6,736 nucleotides of DNA from Fimenecus sp052273625 (GCA_052273625.1 DAVZHW010000075.1:1-6736); one strand, 5' to 3'; positions 1 through 4,759 are shown, counted from the stretch's first letter. Notes: generated by a model from the sequence alone, not told the origin. Translations and numbers: made by a program.

Positions 1-46
1 CTTTTAGTTGTGAGCTACTGCTCTGGTTGATTTTTTTGTTGGTTTG

Positions 47-69
47 TCAATTCATATTGATTTCTCCTT
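47..69 (-). other. Ribosome binding site followed by a two-codon reading frame
   Basis: Downstream of the leftmost shared promoter is a perfect AAGGAG (64-69) with ideal 8-nt spacing to an ATG at 55-53, but the frame reads ATG AAT TGA and stops at once. The other two frames also close within the remaining 46 bases: a TTG-initiated frame ends after 11 codons and the third ends in TAA. Position and signals match the start of another cargo gene, so this may be a decayed gene start, a start-stop regulatory frame, or the leader of a gene that begins to the left of the window. The bases to the left (1-46) hold only a 4-bp GAGC/GCTC hairpin and nothing else I can name. Confidence 0.4.
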
Positions 70-104
70 AAAAAAATCAAAGTTATAAATTATCTTATGT
101 ATAT

Positions 105-133
105 ATTATATCATATTATAGCTTATTTGTCAA
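105..133 (-). promoter_or_regulatory. Shared-type promoter, copy 1 (leftmost)
   Basis: On the minus strand this is TTGACA (133-128), a 17-nt spacer and TATAAT (110-105), all consensus for the housekeeping sigma factor. The sequence after the -10 (TATACATAAGATAATTT) matches the other copies, but the second half of the leader inverted repeat is degenerate (CTTTGA). The spacer contains a second TATAAT 10 bp upstream of the true -10, as in several other copies. It fires leftward out of the window. Unlike the other copies it has no recognisable R element upstream, because the recombinase gene ends close by. Confidence 0.8.
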
Positions 134-179
134 GCTATTTTTGCAAAAAAAAGCTTCATCACGATATATCTGATATATA
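132..179 (-). terminator. Possible terminator after the recombinase gene
   Basis: Between the recombinase stop codon and the next promoter lie an ATATATC/GATATAT hairpin (164-178) and a near-perfect palindrome, AAGCTATTTTTGC joined to GCAAAAAAAAGCTT (132-156). On the minus strand these give AT-rich stem-loops and an eight-T run. The T run does not directly abut a GC-rich stem, so this is a poorer terminator than the others in the window. The palindrome overlaps the -35 end of the leftmost promoter and could instead be a protein-binding site. Confidence 0.35.
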
Positions 180-743
180 TTAACCCTTAAAAAGCCGCTT
201 CACCGTCCTGTAATAGGTGCTTGACTTCAAACCTAGCACCTTCATTGCGTAGATGTTGGTACACTTGCCCTCACGGACGTTCTTATACACTGACCTGAAT
301 AGCTGCTCGTCTATCTCAATAGGTTTCCTGCCTTTATACTTTCCTGCCGCCTTTGCAAGTTCAATACCTTCTCGCTGTCTCTGCTTGTTCTGATCCGCCT
401 CAAACTCGCCCAAAGAGGCAAATATGTTCAACATAAATCTTCCTTGCGGCGTGTCTGTATCGAGCTGTTCCTTCTGCGACACGAGCCTTACTCCCTCTTG
501 TTGAAACTTATCAAGCAAGTATAAAAAGTCTCGTATGGAACGGCTCAGACGGCTTATGCTCTCAACCACAACAACATCGCCCTCTCTCATAAAATTCATC
601 ATTTCTTCAAGCTGTGGTCTTTTCATATTTCTTCCCGATGCTTTATCAATATACACTCGTTCCACGCCGAGTTTTTTCATTAAAACTTCTTGACGTATCT
701 CGTTCTGCTCAACTGTTGACACTCTGACATAACCAATTTTCAA
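180..743 (-). CDS. Small serine recombinase (resolvase/invertase family)
   Basis: A 187-residue site-specific recombinase of the resolvase/DNA invertase family, the normal length for this group. Such enzymes cut both strands through a serine and resolve cointegrates or invert DNA. The N-terminal catalytic domain starts KIGYVRVST, placing Arg7 and the nucleophile Ser9; ISRLSRS (63-69) gives the catalytic Arg65 and Arg68, with Ser64 where gamma-delta resolvase has Asp. SQKEQLDTDTPQGRFM and the long helix ending in RQREGIELAKAAGKYKGRKP follow, then a C-terminal helix-turn-helix (about 144-187) that binds DNA. I chose the TTG start at 743 because GGAG lies 8 nt upstream; a GTG at 752 would overlap that ribosome binding site. 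It has its own promoter (871-898) and a leader of about 115 nt with inverted repeats, and is not part of the shared-promoter set. Its target site is not established. Confidence 0.93.
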   Translation of the reverse strand: MKIGYVRVSTVEQNEIRQEVLMKKLGVERVYIDKASGRNMKRPQLEEMMNFMREGDVVVVESISRLSRSIRDFLYLLDKFQQEGVRLVSQKEQLDTDTPQGRFMLNIFASLGEFEADQNKQRQREGIELAKAAGKYKGRKPIEIDEQLFRSVYKNVREGKCTNIYAMKVLGLKSSTYYRTVKRLFKG

Positions 744-785
744 AAAAATCACTCCGTTCTGACTGTGCTACATATATCCACTATG

Positions 786-811
786 GGCGTACACCATTGA
801 CATACTACGCC
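786..811. repeat. GGCGTA/TACGCC inverted repeat upstream of the recombinase
   Basis: Perfect 6-bp arms GGCGTA (786-791) and TACGCC (806-811) flank 14 bp, in the untranslated leader just upstream of the recombinase start. Resolvase family enzymes often bind imperfect inverted repeats of about 28-34 bp beside their own gene, so this could be a subsite of a recombination site or an autoregulatory operator. A loose match to the R core (TGTGCTA, 765-771) lies just to its left. Function is inferred only from position. Confidence 0.4.
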
Positions 812-829
812 GCTTGCAGAAATATACTT

Positions 830-912
830 CAATAGGGTCTTTTTGCGTTCTTATGAAACACTTCTACTCCATTATACCACATTTATACCCTATTGCAACA
901 TTTATGCAAAAA
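830..912. repeat. Nested inverted repeats flanking the recombinase promoter
   Basis: CAATAGGGT (830-838) is exactly reverse-complemented by ACCCTATTG (887-895), and just outside each arm TTTTTGC (840-846) pairs with GCAAAAA (906-912) in the same order. The right arm of the first pair overlaps the spacer and -35 of the recombinase promoter and the left arm lies in the early transcript. Looping by a dimeric protein, possibly the recombinase itself, would block transcription. The arrangement could also be part of a multi-subsite recombination site. Confidence 0.4.
871..898 (-). promoter_or_regulatory. Recombinase promoter with extended -10
   Basis: On the minus strand TTGCAA (898-893), a 16-nt spacer and TGG-TATAAT (876-871) form an extended -10 promoter. 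It lies between the terminator of the 286-residue gene and the recombinase, giving a leader of about 115 nt. Its sequence is unlike the seven shared promoters in the window, so the recombinase is probably controlled separately. Confidence 0.65.
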
Positions 913-946
913 AAAGCAGAGAAGAACGCATCTTCTCTGCCTTTTT
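906..946 (-). terminator. Bidirectional intrinsic terminator after the 286-residue gene
   Basis: A perfect 10-bp stem GCAGAGAAGA (916-925) / TCTTCTCTGC (931-940) with a 5-nt loop is followed on the minus strand by eight T, a textbook rho-independent terminator for the gene ending at 981. On the plus strand it is followed by CTTTTT, so it can also stop rightward transcription. Confidence 0.9.
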
Positions 947-980
947 ATATTCCCAACCCATCACCGTAACGCAAAAACAT

Positions 981-1841
981 TTATTCCAATTCTTGAATTT
1001 GCCGTGCGCACTCTTCGGCATACTTGGGATATGCCGCCGCAATCTTTTCCATAATGGCTTTTTTATACGAAAAATAAACCTCGTCTCCCCCCACTTTTCC
1101 TTTCATAAGATATAAACCATCATCATAGTGAACAAGATTATGTCTGATATAATTAACAATCCAACGTTGCAAAGTGTCTGGGTCAACACTTGACTCATAG
1201 ATTTCTTCGTAATATTTTTCGTTTAAGTCATACCAACGATTTTTCGCTGCTATTGTTTTATCTATAAGTTTATCATCATCAATGACAATAACTGTAATAC
1301 TATCAGCAAACGCTTTCATATTTTCTGCCAAAAGCTTCTTTTTAGTTTCCGTTGCTTTTTTGGCTGACATTTTCCGTCTATTAGCTTTTTCAAGTGCTTG
1401 CTTGTATTCTTCACTTTTCATCGCTTCCAAAACATCTCGCTCTCTGAATAACTTCATGGGTGCAGCCTTGCGATAATGGGGATTTTCTACAAGTTTCGGC
1501 TCTGGTAATAACGCTTCAATCATTGCCTTCGTCCACCCCATAGAAATTACAGTTGACAAAGTAATCAATTTTGGTTCATTCTTTTTCAAAGCTTTTTTAA
1601 CATCGTTGTATGCCTGTTCAAATTTCTTTCGGTCGTTGCCGTCCACAATGTCATACGCTATCGCCAATGTATACTTATCATCATCAACAAACAGCTCAGG
1701 CATATGGCAATACTTCTCATAACCATATTCGTCAGCAATGAGCTTAGTGAACAAGCTCATTTCCTCGTCATTCGTAAAAGCTACCGCATACATAGCTTTT
1801 AAACCGTTCTTTGCATCTTTGCTAAAATACTGCTTTTTCAT
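981..1841 (-). CDS. Conserved hypothetical protein, 286 residues
   Basis: A soluble, highly charged 286-residue protein with no signal peptide or membrane segment. From memory it resembles an unnamed bacterial family recognised by STVISMGWTKAMIEALLPEP (96-115), NPHYRKAAPMKLF (120-132), a basic helix KANRRKMSAKKATETKKKL (152-170) and a C-terminal IRHNLVHYDDGL..MKGKVG (232-251) with PKYAEEC (272-278). The GWT..I..LLP segment followed by a basic helix looks like a winged or MerR-type DNA-binding module, but this is a guess from pattern. Residues 1-90 are unassigned. I chose the ATG at 1841 because AGAGG ends 8 nt upstream; an in-frame ATG at 1859 overlaps that ribosome binding site. Its promoter probably lies across the scaffold gap, at 2014-2042. 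Transcription ends at the hairpin at 916-940. Existence of the gene is secure, its role unknown. Confidence 0.85.
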   Translation of the reverse strand: MKKQYFSKDAKNGLKAMYAVAFTNDEEMSLFTKLIADEYGYEKYCHMPELFVDDDKYTLAIAYDIVDGNDRKKFEQAYNDVKKALKKNEPKLITLSTVISMGWTKAMIEALLPEPKLVENPHYRKAAPMKLFRERDVLEAMKSEEYKQALEKANRRKMSAKKATETKKKLLAENMKAFADSITVIVIDDDKLIDKTIAAKNRWYDLNEKYYEEIYESSVDPDTLQRWIVNYIRHNLVHYDDGLYLMKGKVGGDEVYFSYKKAIMEKIAAAYPKYAEECARQIQELE

Positions 1842-1852
1842 TCTCTTAACCT

Positions 1853-2004
1853 CTTTCATAAGTATTTTTAAATTATCTNNNNNNNNNNNNNNNNNNNNNN
1901 NNNNNNNNNNNNNNNNNNNNNNNNNNNNNNNNNNNNNNNNNNNNNNNNNNNNNNNNNNNNNNNNNNNNNNNNNNNNNNCTTTCATAAGTATTTTTAAATT
2001 ATCT
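1853..2004. repeat. Same 26 bases on both sides of the scaffold gap
   Basis: The 26 bases ending at the gap (1853-1878) are identical to the first 26 bases after it (1979-2004). They run from CTTTCATAAG to AAATTATCT. This segment is the leader part of the shared promoter repeat, lying between ribosome binding site and -10. The simplest reading is that two contigs overlap here and no sequence is missing. Otherwise the assembly collapsed at this repeat and one or more gene modules were lost. Confidence 0.9.
1879..1978. other. Scaffold gap of 100 N
   Basis: Exactly 100 undetermined bases, a common placeholder length rather than a measured distance. It separates the 286-residue gene from the nearest shared-type promoter. 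Apart from this gap, the gene-free stretch 1842-2213 holds only the leader repeat, that promoter, an R element and a terminator. Confidence 0.98.
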
Positions 2005-2013
2005 TATATATAT

Positions 2014-2042
2014 ATTATATCATATTATGATATGATTGTCAA
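2014..2042 (-). promoter_or_regulatory. Shared-type promoter, copy 2 (286-residue gene)
   Basis: TTGACA (2042-2037), 17-nt spacer and TATAAT (2019-2014) on the minus strand. The leader has an ATAAG/CTTAT inverted repeat (1984-1988 with 2003-2007). If the gap is spurious, the promoter sits at the normal distance from the gene at 1841; if modules are missing, it belongs to another gene. Confidence 0.8.
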
Positions 2043-2070
2043 TACTAAAACGAAAATATAATTGAAATTA

Positions 2071-2163
2071 TTGTGTGACATATGTGTCACGTTTCATATC
2101 ACTTCATCATAAGCCATTTATATATAAACGTCATATCGTGATAGCTGTTAGGCGTTTTGTAAA
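2071..2163 (-). repeat. R element, copy a
   Basis: The divergent copy of the intergenic R element. Its core inverted repeat is GTGACA/TGTCAC (2075-2080, 2085-2090) around TATG. TATCAC (2097-2102) is mirrored by GTGATA (2138-2143), and between them lies the perfect 12-bp palindrome TTTATATATAAA. It ends with GGCGTTTTGTAA beside the preceding terminator. Like every R copy it lies upstream of a shared promoter. Its function is unknown. Confidence 0.7.
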
Positions 2164-2177
2164 CTTCAAAAGAGTGC

Positions 2178-2207
2178 AAAAAAAGGAGCAAGTTTTAAAC
2201 TTGCTCC
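2178..2207 (-). terminator. Intrinsic terminator of the 200-residue gene
   Basis: A perfect 11-bp stem GGAGCAAGTTT (2185-2195) / AAACTTGCTCC (2197-2207), followed on the minus strand by seven T. It starts 6 nt after the stop codon. Confidence 0.93.
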
Positions 2208-2213
2208 AATGGT

Positions 2214-2816
2214 TTAAGCATACGCCTTTCCGTTAGTGCCGCTCTTGTATTCTTTATACACCACAACAGGGTTTTTGAGCTTTTTCAAAACGTCCTCAAA
2301 GTATCTAGGGTCAAAGCAGCCATACTTTGAACGCTTCATTATACAGTTTTCTCTTACTTCCTCAATGTTGTATGTATCTTCTTCCTTTAGCTCTTGCCAG
2401 CCCTTGAAAATCATTACCGAACCGCTATAAAAGAAATACGCACGAGCCTTGCGGCTTTTATATGGTATGCAACACACCTTAACAACATCGCTATGCTGTG
2501 CATACGTTGTATACTCAACGCCTATTATCCTGCATTTTATATTAACAGGAAAACCAAAATCGCTCATACACATTATCGTGTACTTCTCACCTTCAACAAG
2601 CCCTGCATTGAAGAAAGCTTTCTGACGTGGCTCAGCGTAATCATTAAACACCTTATAAAGATTTCTTGCTGCCTCGTTTGCGGTCTGAGCTGTCAGCTCT
2701 TGCAGTATAGCACCGTTCTCGTATTTTGCAACCGTCTTAAATTCCCCTATCGAATTTGTATCGGTGTCAATGATTATACCGCTCTTAATTGTGTTGCCGC
2801 CTCTGAGTTTGAACAT
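2214..2816 (-). CDS. Hypothetical protein, 200 residues
   Basis: I do not recognise this protein. It is soluble, with no signal peptide or membrane helix. Residues 1-60 read as short strands followed by a helix (TANEAARNLYKVFNDY). The middle has AGLVEGEKYTIMCMSDFGFP (71-90), then VNIKCRIIGVEYT and VVKVCCIPYKSRKARAYFFYSG, which look like a beta-rich domain with several cysteines that do not form a standard zinc motif. Residues 158-182 carry CIMKRSKYGCFDPRYFEDVLKK in broken form, the most motif-like part. I chose the ATG at 2816, 9 nt after GAGG, to match the spacing of its neighbours; the ATG at 2822 leaves only 3 nt. It is a single-gene module between a shared promoter and a strong terminator. 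Confidence 0.8.
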   Translation of the reverse strand: MFKLRGGNTIKSGIIIDTDTNSIGEFKTVAKYENGAILQELTAQTANEAARNLYKVFNDYAEPRQKAFFNAGLVEGEKYTIMCMSDFGFPVNIKCRIIGVEYTTYAQHSDVVKVCCIPYKSRKARAYFFYSGSVMIFKGWQELKEEDTYNIEEVRENCIMKRSKYGCFDPRYFEDVLKKLKNPVVVYKEYKSGTNGKAYA

Positions 2817-2863
2817 ATACATCTACCTCTTTCATAAGTATTATCAAGTTATCTTATATATAT

Positions 2864-2892
2864 ATTATATCATATTATAATGTATTTGTCAA
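2864..2892 (-). promoter_or_regulatory. Shared-type promoter, copy 3 (200-residue gene)
   Basis: TTGACA (2892-2887), 17-nt spacer and TATAAT (2869-2864) on the minus strand, with a second TATAAT inside the spacer 10 bp upstream. The leader contains ATAAG/CTTAT (2834-2838, 2853-2857) directly before the AAAGAGG ribosome binding site. Confidence 0.9.
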
Positions 2893-2929
2893 TAGCAAAT
2901 TACAAGTTTTGCGAAGTTTTTTCAAAGAA

Positions 2930-3025
2930 AAATTGTGCTATATGTGTCACAATTTCCCGACCACTATCACTATAATCACCGTTTATATGTGAATGTCATT
3001 GCGAATAGGCATAAGACGTTTTATA
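2930..3025 (-). repeat. R element, copy b
   Basis: The core is a perfect 8-bp inverted repeat AAATTGTG (2930-2937) / CACAATTT (2948-2955) around CTATATGTGT, identical to copy d. CCCGACCACTATCAC, an AT-rich segment, ATGTCAT and CATAAGACGTTTTATAA follow. On the minus strand the core reads as a hairpin followed by five T, which would resemble a weak terminator if transcribed. Confidence 0.8.
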
Positions 3026-3032
3026 ATGTCGG

Positions 3033-3074
3033 CAACAAAACAGCGGACGTACAAGACTTGCTCACACGTCCGCT
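3033..3074 (-). terminator. Probable terminator after the DUF4314-like gene
   Basis: A 9-bp stem AGCGGACGT (3042-3050) / ACGTCCGCT (3066-3074) with a 15-nt loop that holds a small CAAG/CTTG helix. On the minus strand it is followed by GTTTTGTTG, a short T tract, so termination may be less efficient than at the neighbours. The stop codon is 4 nt away. Confidence 0.7.
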
Positions 3075-3078
3075 CAAA

Positions 3079-3303
3079 TCATTCTACTTTGTGAAAACTA
3101 TCTACGTTAGGTATAACGCCAAGCATACGTCCACTTTCAAATCGACAATGTATCGTGCCGATATCGTCAACTTCAAGCACCTCTCCTATTGAGCCTTGCT
3201 CAACTGGGTTTGGATCGTCATTCATTAAGTCAACGCATATTTTCGTACCCTTTGGATATCTTTTTTTTAAGTTTTTTACTAAATCTCTGTCAACAAAAAA
3301 CAT
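3079..3303 (-). CDS. DUF4314-like protein, 74 residues
   Basis: A small protein resembling the DUF4314 family of Firmicutes mobile elements, whose function is unknown. The family pattern is visible: a helix ending in KKRYPKGTKICVDLMND (13-29), the DP turn, then QGSIGEVLEVDDIGTIHCRF (36-55) and GRMLGVIPNVDSF (58-70). The PKGT..V.L....DP....G..G.V..VDDIGTI...F..G..LG.IP layout suggests a small beta-barrel resembling an SH3 or KOW fold. The ATG at 3303 follows GAGGGG with 7-nt spacing; a TTG at 3309 lies too near it. It is the second gene of an operon, 14 nt after the stop of the 117-residue gene, and the intergenic DNA supplies its own ribosome binding site. Confidence 0.85.
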   Translation of the reverse strand: MFFVDRDLVKNLKKRYPKGTKICVDLMNDDPNPVEQGSIGEVLEVDDIGTIHCRFESGRMLGVIPNVDSFHKVE

Positions 3304-3317
3304 AGTCAATCCCCTCT

Positions 3318-3671
3318 CTAAGCATAGATATTTTCAAAGACGTTCAAGCAATTATGCTTTTCAGCAGCGACTCGCTGTGCTGCTACTGCCTTGTTTTTGT
3401 CTCCAGTTTTTTTGAGAGTATTCCAAAAGGCGAGAGATAAAATTTCTTGTGCTTTTGAATATGCCCTTAAGCTTTCTGCCTGCTCCTCTGTCACAAGTAT
3501 CATACTCTCATTAAAGACATTATGATTAATTACAACAGCACCTTTTATTACTGGTGGTCTAAGTCCTGTGTAATTGACACGAACAGCCTTTATAATGCCA
3601 TTCATACCCATATACTCGACAAATTCAAATGGTAGACCATTTCTCTTTACAGCCGCAACTATCTTGTTCAT
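3318..3671 (-). CDS. Hypothetical protein, 117 residues
   Basis: I do not recognise this protein. It is basic and soluble. The first half is probably beta-rich: MNKIVAAVKRNGLPFEFVEY, GIIKAVRVNYTG, PPVIKGAVVINHNVF. The second half is helical, from VTEEQAESLRAYSKAQEIL through a KKTGDKNKAVAAQRVAAEKH segment. The GLPFEFVEYMGMNG..KAVRVNYTG portion suggests a small-ligand or nucleic-acid-binding fold, but no family can be named. The ATG follows AAAGAGG with 9-nt spacing. The upstream leader ATG is out of frame here, which argues that it is not used as a start in this family of leaders. First gene of the operon with the DUF4314-like protein, driven by shared promoter copy 4. Confidence 0.8.
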   Translation of the reverse strand: MNKIVAAVKRNGLPFEFVEYMGMNGIIKAVRVNYTGLRPPVIKGAVVINHNVFNESMILVTEEQAESLRAYSKAQEILSLAFWNTLKKTGDKNKAVAAQRVAAEKHNCLNVFENIYA

Positions 3672-3687
3672 AATTAAAGCCCTCTTT

Positions 3688-3713
3688 CATAAGTATCATT
3701 AAATTATCTTATG
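3688..3713 (-). promoter_or_regulatory. Leader inverted repeat at the mRNA 5' end
   Basis: CATAAG (3688-3693) and CTTATG (3708-3713) form a perfect 6-bp inverted repeat with a 14-nt loop. The transcript should start about at the upstream arm, and the other arm abuts the AAAGAGG ribosome binding site. It could be a repressor operator just downstream of the promoter or a 5' hairpin that stabilises the mRNA. Confidence 0.6.
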
Positions 3714-3718
3714 TATAT

Positions 3719-3747
3719 ATTATAGCACATTATATCGTATTTGTCAA
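3719..3747 (-). promoter_or_regulatory. Shared-type promoter, copy 4 (117-residue/DUF4314 operon)
   Basis: TTGACA (3747-3742), 17-nt spacer and TATAAT (3724-3719). From -35 to the start of the leader it is identical to copy 5. The spacer ends in TGTGC, giving TGTGCTATA, the same nine bases found on the opposite strand in R copies b and d. Confidence 0.9.
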
Positions 3748-3787
3748 TAGTATAATGCAATTTTTTTTAGCTTTATGTCACGGAGAA

Positions 3788-3880
3788 AATGTTCTATATG
3801 TGTCACATCAATTCAACCACTATCACCATATGACCTTATATATAAATGTCATAACTGTTAGTTGTGAAGCGTTTTCTAAG
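3788..3880 (-). repeat. R element, copy c
   Basis: The core is GTTCTATATGTGTCAC, one base away from copies b and d, but the long flanking arms are lost. The conserved CCACTATCACCATA follows, then the clearest AT-rich palindrome of the set: TATGAC (3829-3834) mirrored by GTCATA (3848-3853) around TTATATATAA. It ends AAGCGTTTTCTAAG. The gene-free stretch 3672-3977 is filled by the leader, promoter, this element and the terminator. Confidence 0.75.
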
Positions 3881-3884
3881 CATT

Positions 3885-3922
3885 AAAAAGCGAGTGGGAA
3901 GTGTCTAACCTTCCCACTCGCT
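3885..3922 (-). terminator. Intrinsic terminator of the 162-residue gene
   Basis: A perfect 13-bp stem from AGCGAGTGGGAAG (3889-3901) to CTTCCCACTCGCT (3910-3922) with an 8-nt loop, followed on the minus strand by a T run (five T counted from 3889). It lies 55 nt beyond the stop codon, the only terminator in the window far from its gene. Confidence 0.92.
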
Positions 3923-3961
3923 CGACTTAGCAACTACCCTACAACGGCAAGCAATTTGTTC

Positions 3962-3998
3962 AACGCTTGTGGCTGCATTATATGCAGCCACAAGCGTT
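3962..3998. repeat. Perfect 17-bp hairpin overlapping the end of the 162-residue gene
   Basis: AACGCTTGTGGCTGCAT (3962-3978) and ATGCAGCCACAAGCGTT (3982-3998) are perfect reverse complements around a 3-nt loop that lies in the stop codon region. The upstream arm encodes the last residues, NACGC and Ile, and the other arm lies beyond the stop. No T run follows, so it is not a usual terminator, and a separate terminator lies 40 bp further on. It may stabilise the 3' end of the mRNA, or be a remnant of an inserted palindromic element that gave the gene a new end. Confidence 0.8.
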
Positions 3999-4466
3999 AA
4001 ACTTTGCCAAAGCAAAAGCAAGACCGTAGGCATCTCTTGTATATGACCTATGCAAATTGTCGATATACACAAAACTATCTGAATTATCACCATGATAGAA
4101 TTTAAGCTTCTTATCACCACGCTGTGCAATATCGTTAATTGTAAGCTCTTTGTATTTTTGCATTATTTCTCGTGCGGCTTCAAGATACTTATTTACAGCT
4201 TCTTTTTCTGTGTCATAATCATATTTTACAAAAACAAAAGTGTTGCCGCCTGAAAGTATTTCAAAGCTTCTTTTGTCACGGTCGATATACTCGAAAGACT
4301 TTACAGCTTCTTTTACTGCCTGCTCATTTACAGCCATATTTTTTATATAGATGTGTACCGCCGTTTCATATCCTGCATAACTCACCCTCACCGAAACATC
4401 TTTTGAAATGTAGCCAAGAGCCTTAATCTTCTTTCTGATTGCGTTTCCAAGTTCACGATTTGTCAT
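3978..4466 (-). CDS. Hypothetical protein with SVRVSYAGY motif, 162 residues
   Basis: An alpha/beta soluble protein. The N-terminal half has a recognisable pattern: NRELGNAIRKKIKALGY (3-19), KDVSVRVSYAGYETAVHIYIKN (22-43 in broken form) and FEILSGGNTFVFVKYDYD (68-85). From memory this helix plus SVR..Y.GY..AV.V.IKN plus SGGN.FV layout resembles small proteins in Firmicutes mobile elements and is reminiscent of the 'large polyvalent protein-associated' LPD29-type domains; the name is uncertain. The C-terminal half (KLKFYHGDNSDSFVYIDN) is unassigned. The ATG at 4466 has GAGG 8 nt upstream; an in-frame ATG at 4484 overlaps that site. The final residues are encoded inside a perfect hairpin. Single-gene module behind shared promoter copy 5. 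Confidence 0.83.
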   Translation of the reverse strand: MTNRELGNAIRKKIKALGYISKDVSVRVSYAGYETAVHIYIKNMAVNEQAVKEAVKSFEYIDRDKRSFEILSGGNTFVFVKYDYDTEKEAVNKYLEAAREIMQKYKELTINDIAQRGDKKLKFYHGDNSDSFVYIDNLHRSYTRDAYGLAFALAKFNACGCI

Positions 4467-4481
4467 AGTCAAAACCTCTTT

Positions 4482-4507
4482 CATAAGTATTGTTAAGTTA
4501 TCTTATG
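4482..4507 (-). promoter_or_regulatory. Leader inverted repeat at the mRNA 5' end
   Basis: CATAAG (4482-4487) and CTTATG (4502-4507), a perfect 6-bp inverted repeat with a 14-nt loop as in front of the 117-residue gene although the loop bases differ (AACTTAACAA against AATTTAATGA). Arms kept while the loop varies suggest that structure or an operator is under selection. Confidence 0.6.
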
Positions 4508-4512
4508 TATAT

Positions 4513-4541
4513 ATTATAGCACATTATATCGTATTTGTCAA
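4513..4541 (-). promoter_or_regulatory. Shared-type promoter, copy 5 (162-residue gene)
   Basis: TTGACA (4541-4536), 17-nt spacer and TATAAT (4518-4513), identical to copy 4. Upstream of the -35 is an AT-rich tract with TTGCATTTTGCTA, similar in several copies and suitable as an UP element. Confidence 0.9.
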
Positions 4542-4576
4542 TAGCAAAATGCAATTTTATAAAGTTTTTAAGAAAA

Positions 4577-4672
4577 AAATTGTGCTATATGTGTCACAAT
4601 TTCCCGACCACTCTCACCATAAATCGTGTATATATAAATGTCATAGCTGCTAGGCATAAGACGTTTTGTATG
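4577..4672 (-). repeat. R element, copy d
   Basis: The core AAATTGTG (4577-4584) / CACAATTT (4595-4602) around CTATATGTGT and the following CCCGACCACT match copy b. The middle has TATATATAAATGTCATAG, and the end is GGCATAAGACGTTTTGTA. On the minus strand the core is a hairpin followed by seven T. A weak promoter-like ATGACA-17-TATGGT lies ahead of it, so the block could make a short RNA of about 55 nt; this is speculative. Confidence 0.8.
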
Positions 4673-4698
4673 CCAGCAAGCAAAAAATCACTGGATAT

Positions 4699-4740
4699 AT
4701 AAAAGCAGCTCATTGAGAAAACCTTCCCGATGAGCTGCTT
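4699..4740 (-). terminator. Intrinsic terminator of the zinc-binding-type gene
   Basis: An 11-bp stem AAGCAGCTCAT (4703-4713) / ATGAGCTGCTT (4730-4740) with a 16-nt loop, followed on the minus strand by TTTTATAT. The stop codon is 19 nt away. Confidence 0.87.
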
Positions 4741-4759
4741 GTGATTATATTATACCATG

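Noticed and set aside
1842..1985. Extension of the 286-residue protein upstream through the N run
   Set aside because: Translation through undetermined bases is meaningless, and the leader repeat between the gap and 1841 is the non-coding leader found in other modules. The ATG at 1841 has the proper ribosome binding site spacing.
2394..2837. Plus-strand open frame of 147 codons opposite the 200-residue gene
   Set aside because: It has no ribosome binding site or promoter, runs antisense to a gene with full expression signals and looks composition-driven. The other plus-strand frames are rejected for the same reason.
2930..2955. R core as a CRP/FNR-type binding site (TGTGA-N6-TCACA)
   Set aside because: The TTGTG/CACAA arms look similar, but the spacing and half-site bases do not match the consensus, so I do not assign a regulator family.
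3905..4129. Minus-strand frame overlapping the end of the 162-residue gene
   Set aside because: It is a different frame of the same DNA, with no ribosome binding site, and part of it runs through the hairpin and terminator.
4467..4484. MKEVLT-type N-terminal extension starting in the leader
   Set aside because: This ATG overlaps the AAAGAGG ribosome binding site, is out of frame in other modules and is replaced by ACG in the module at 6650, so it is not the start.
4571..4592. Plus-strand promoter with TATATG of the R core as -10
   Set aside because: No acceptable -35 lies about 17 nt upstream in copies b, c or d, and no gene follows on the plus strand.
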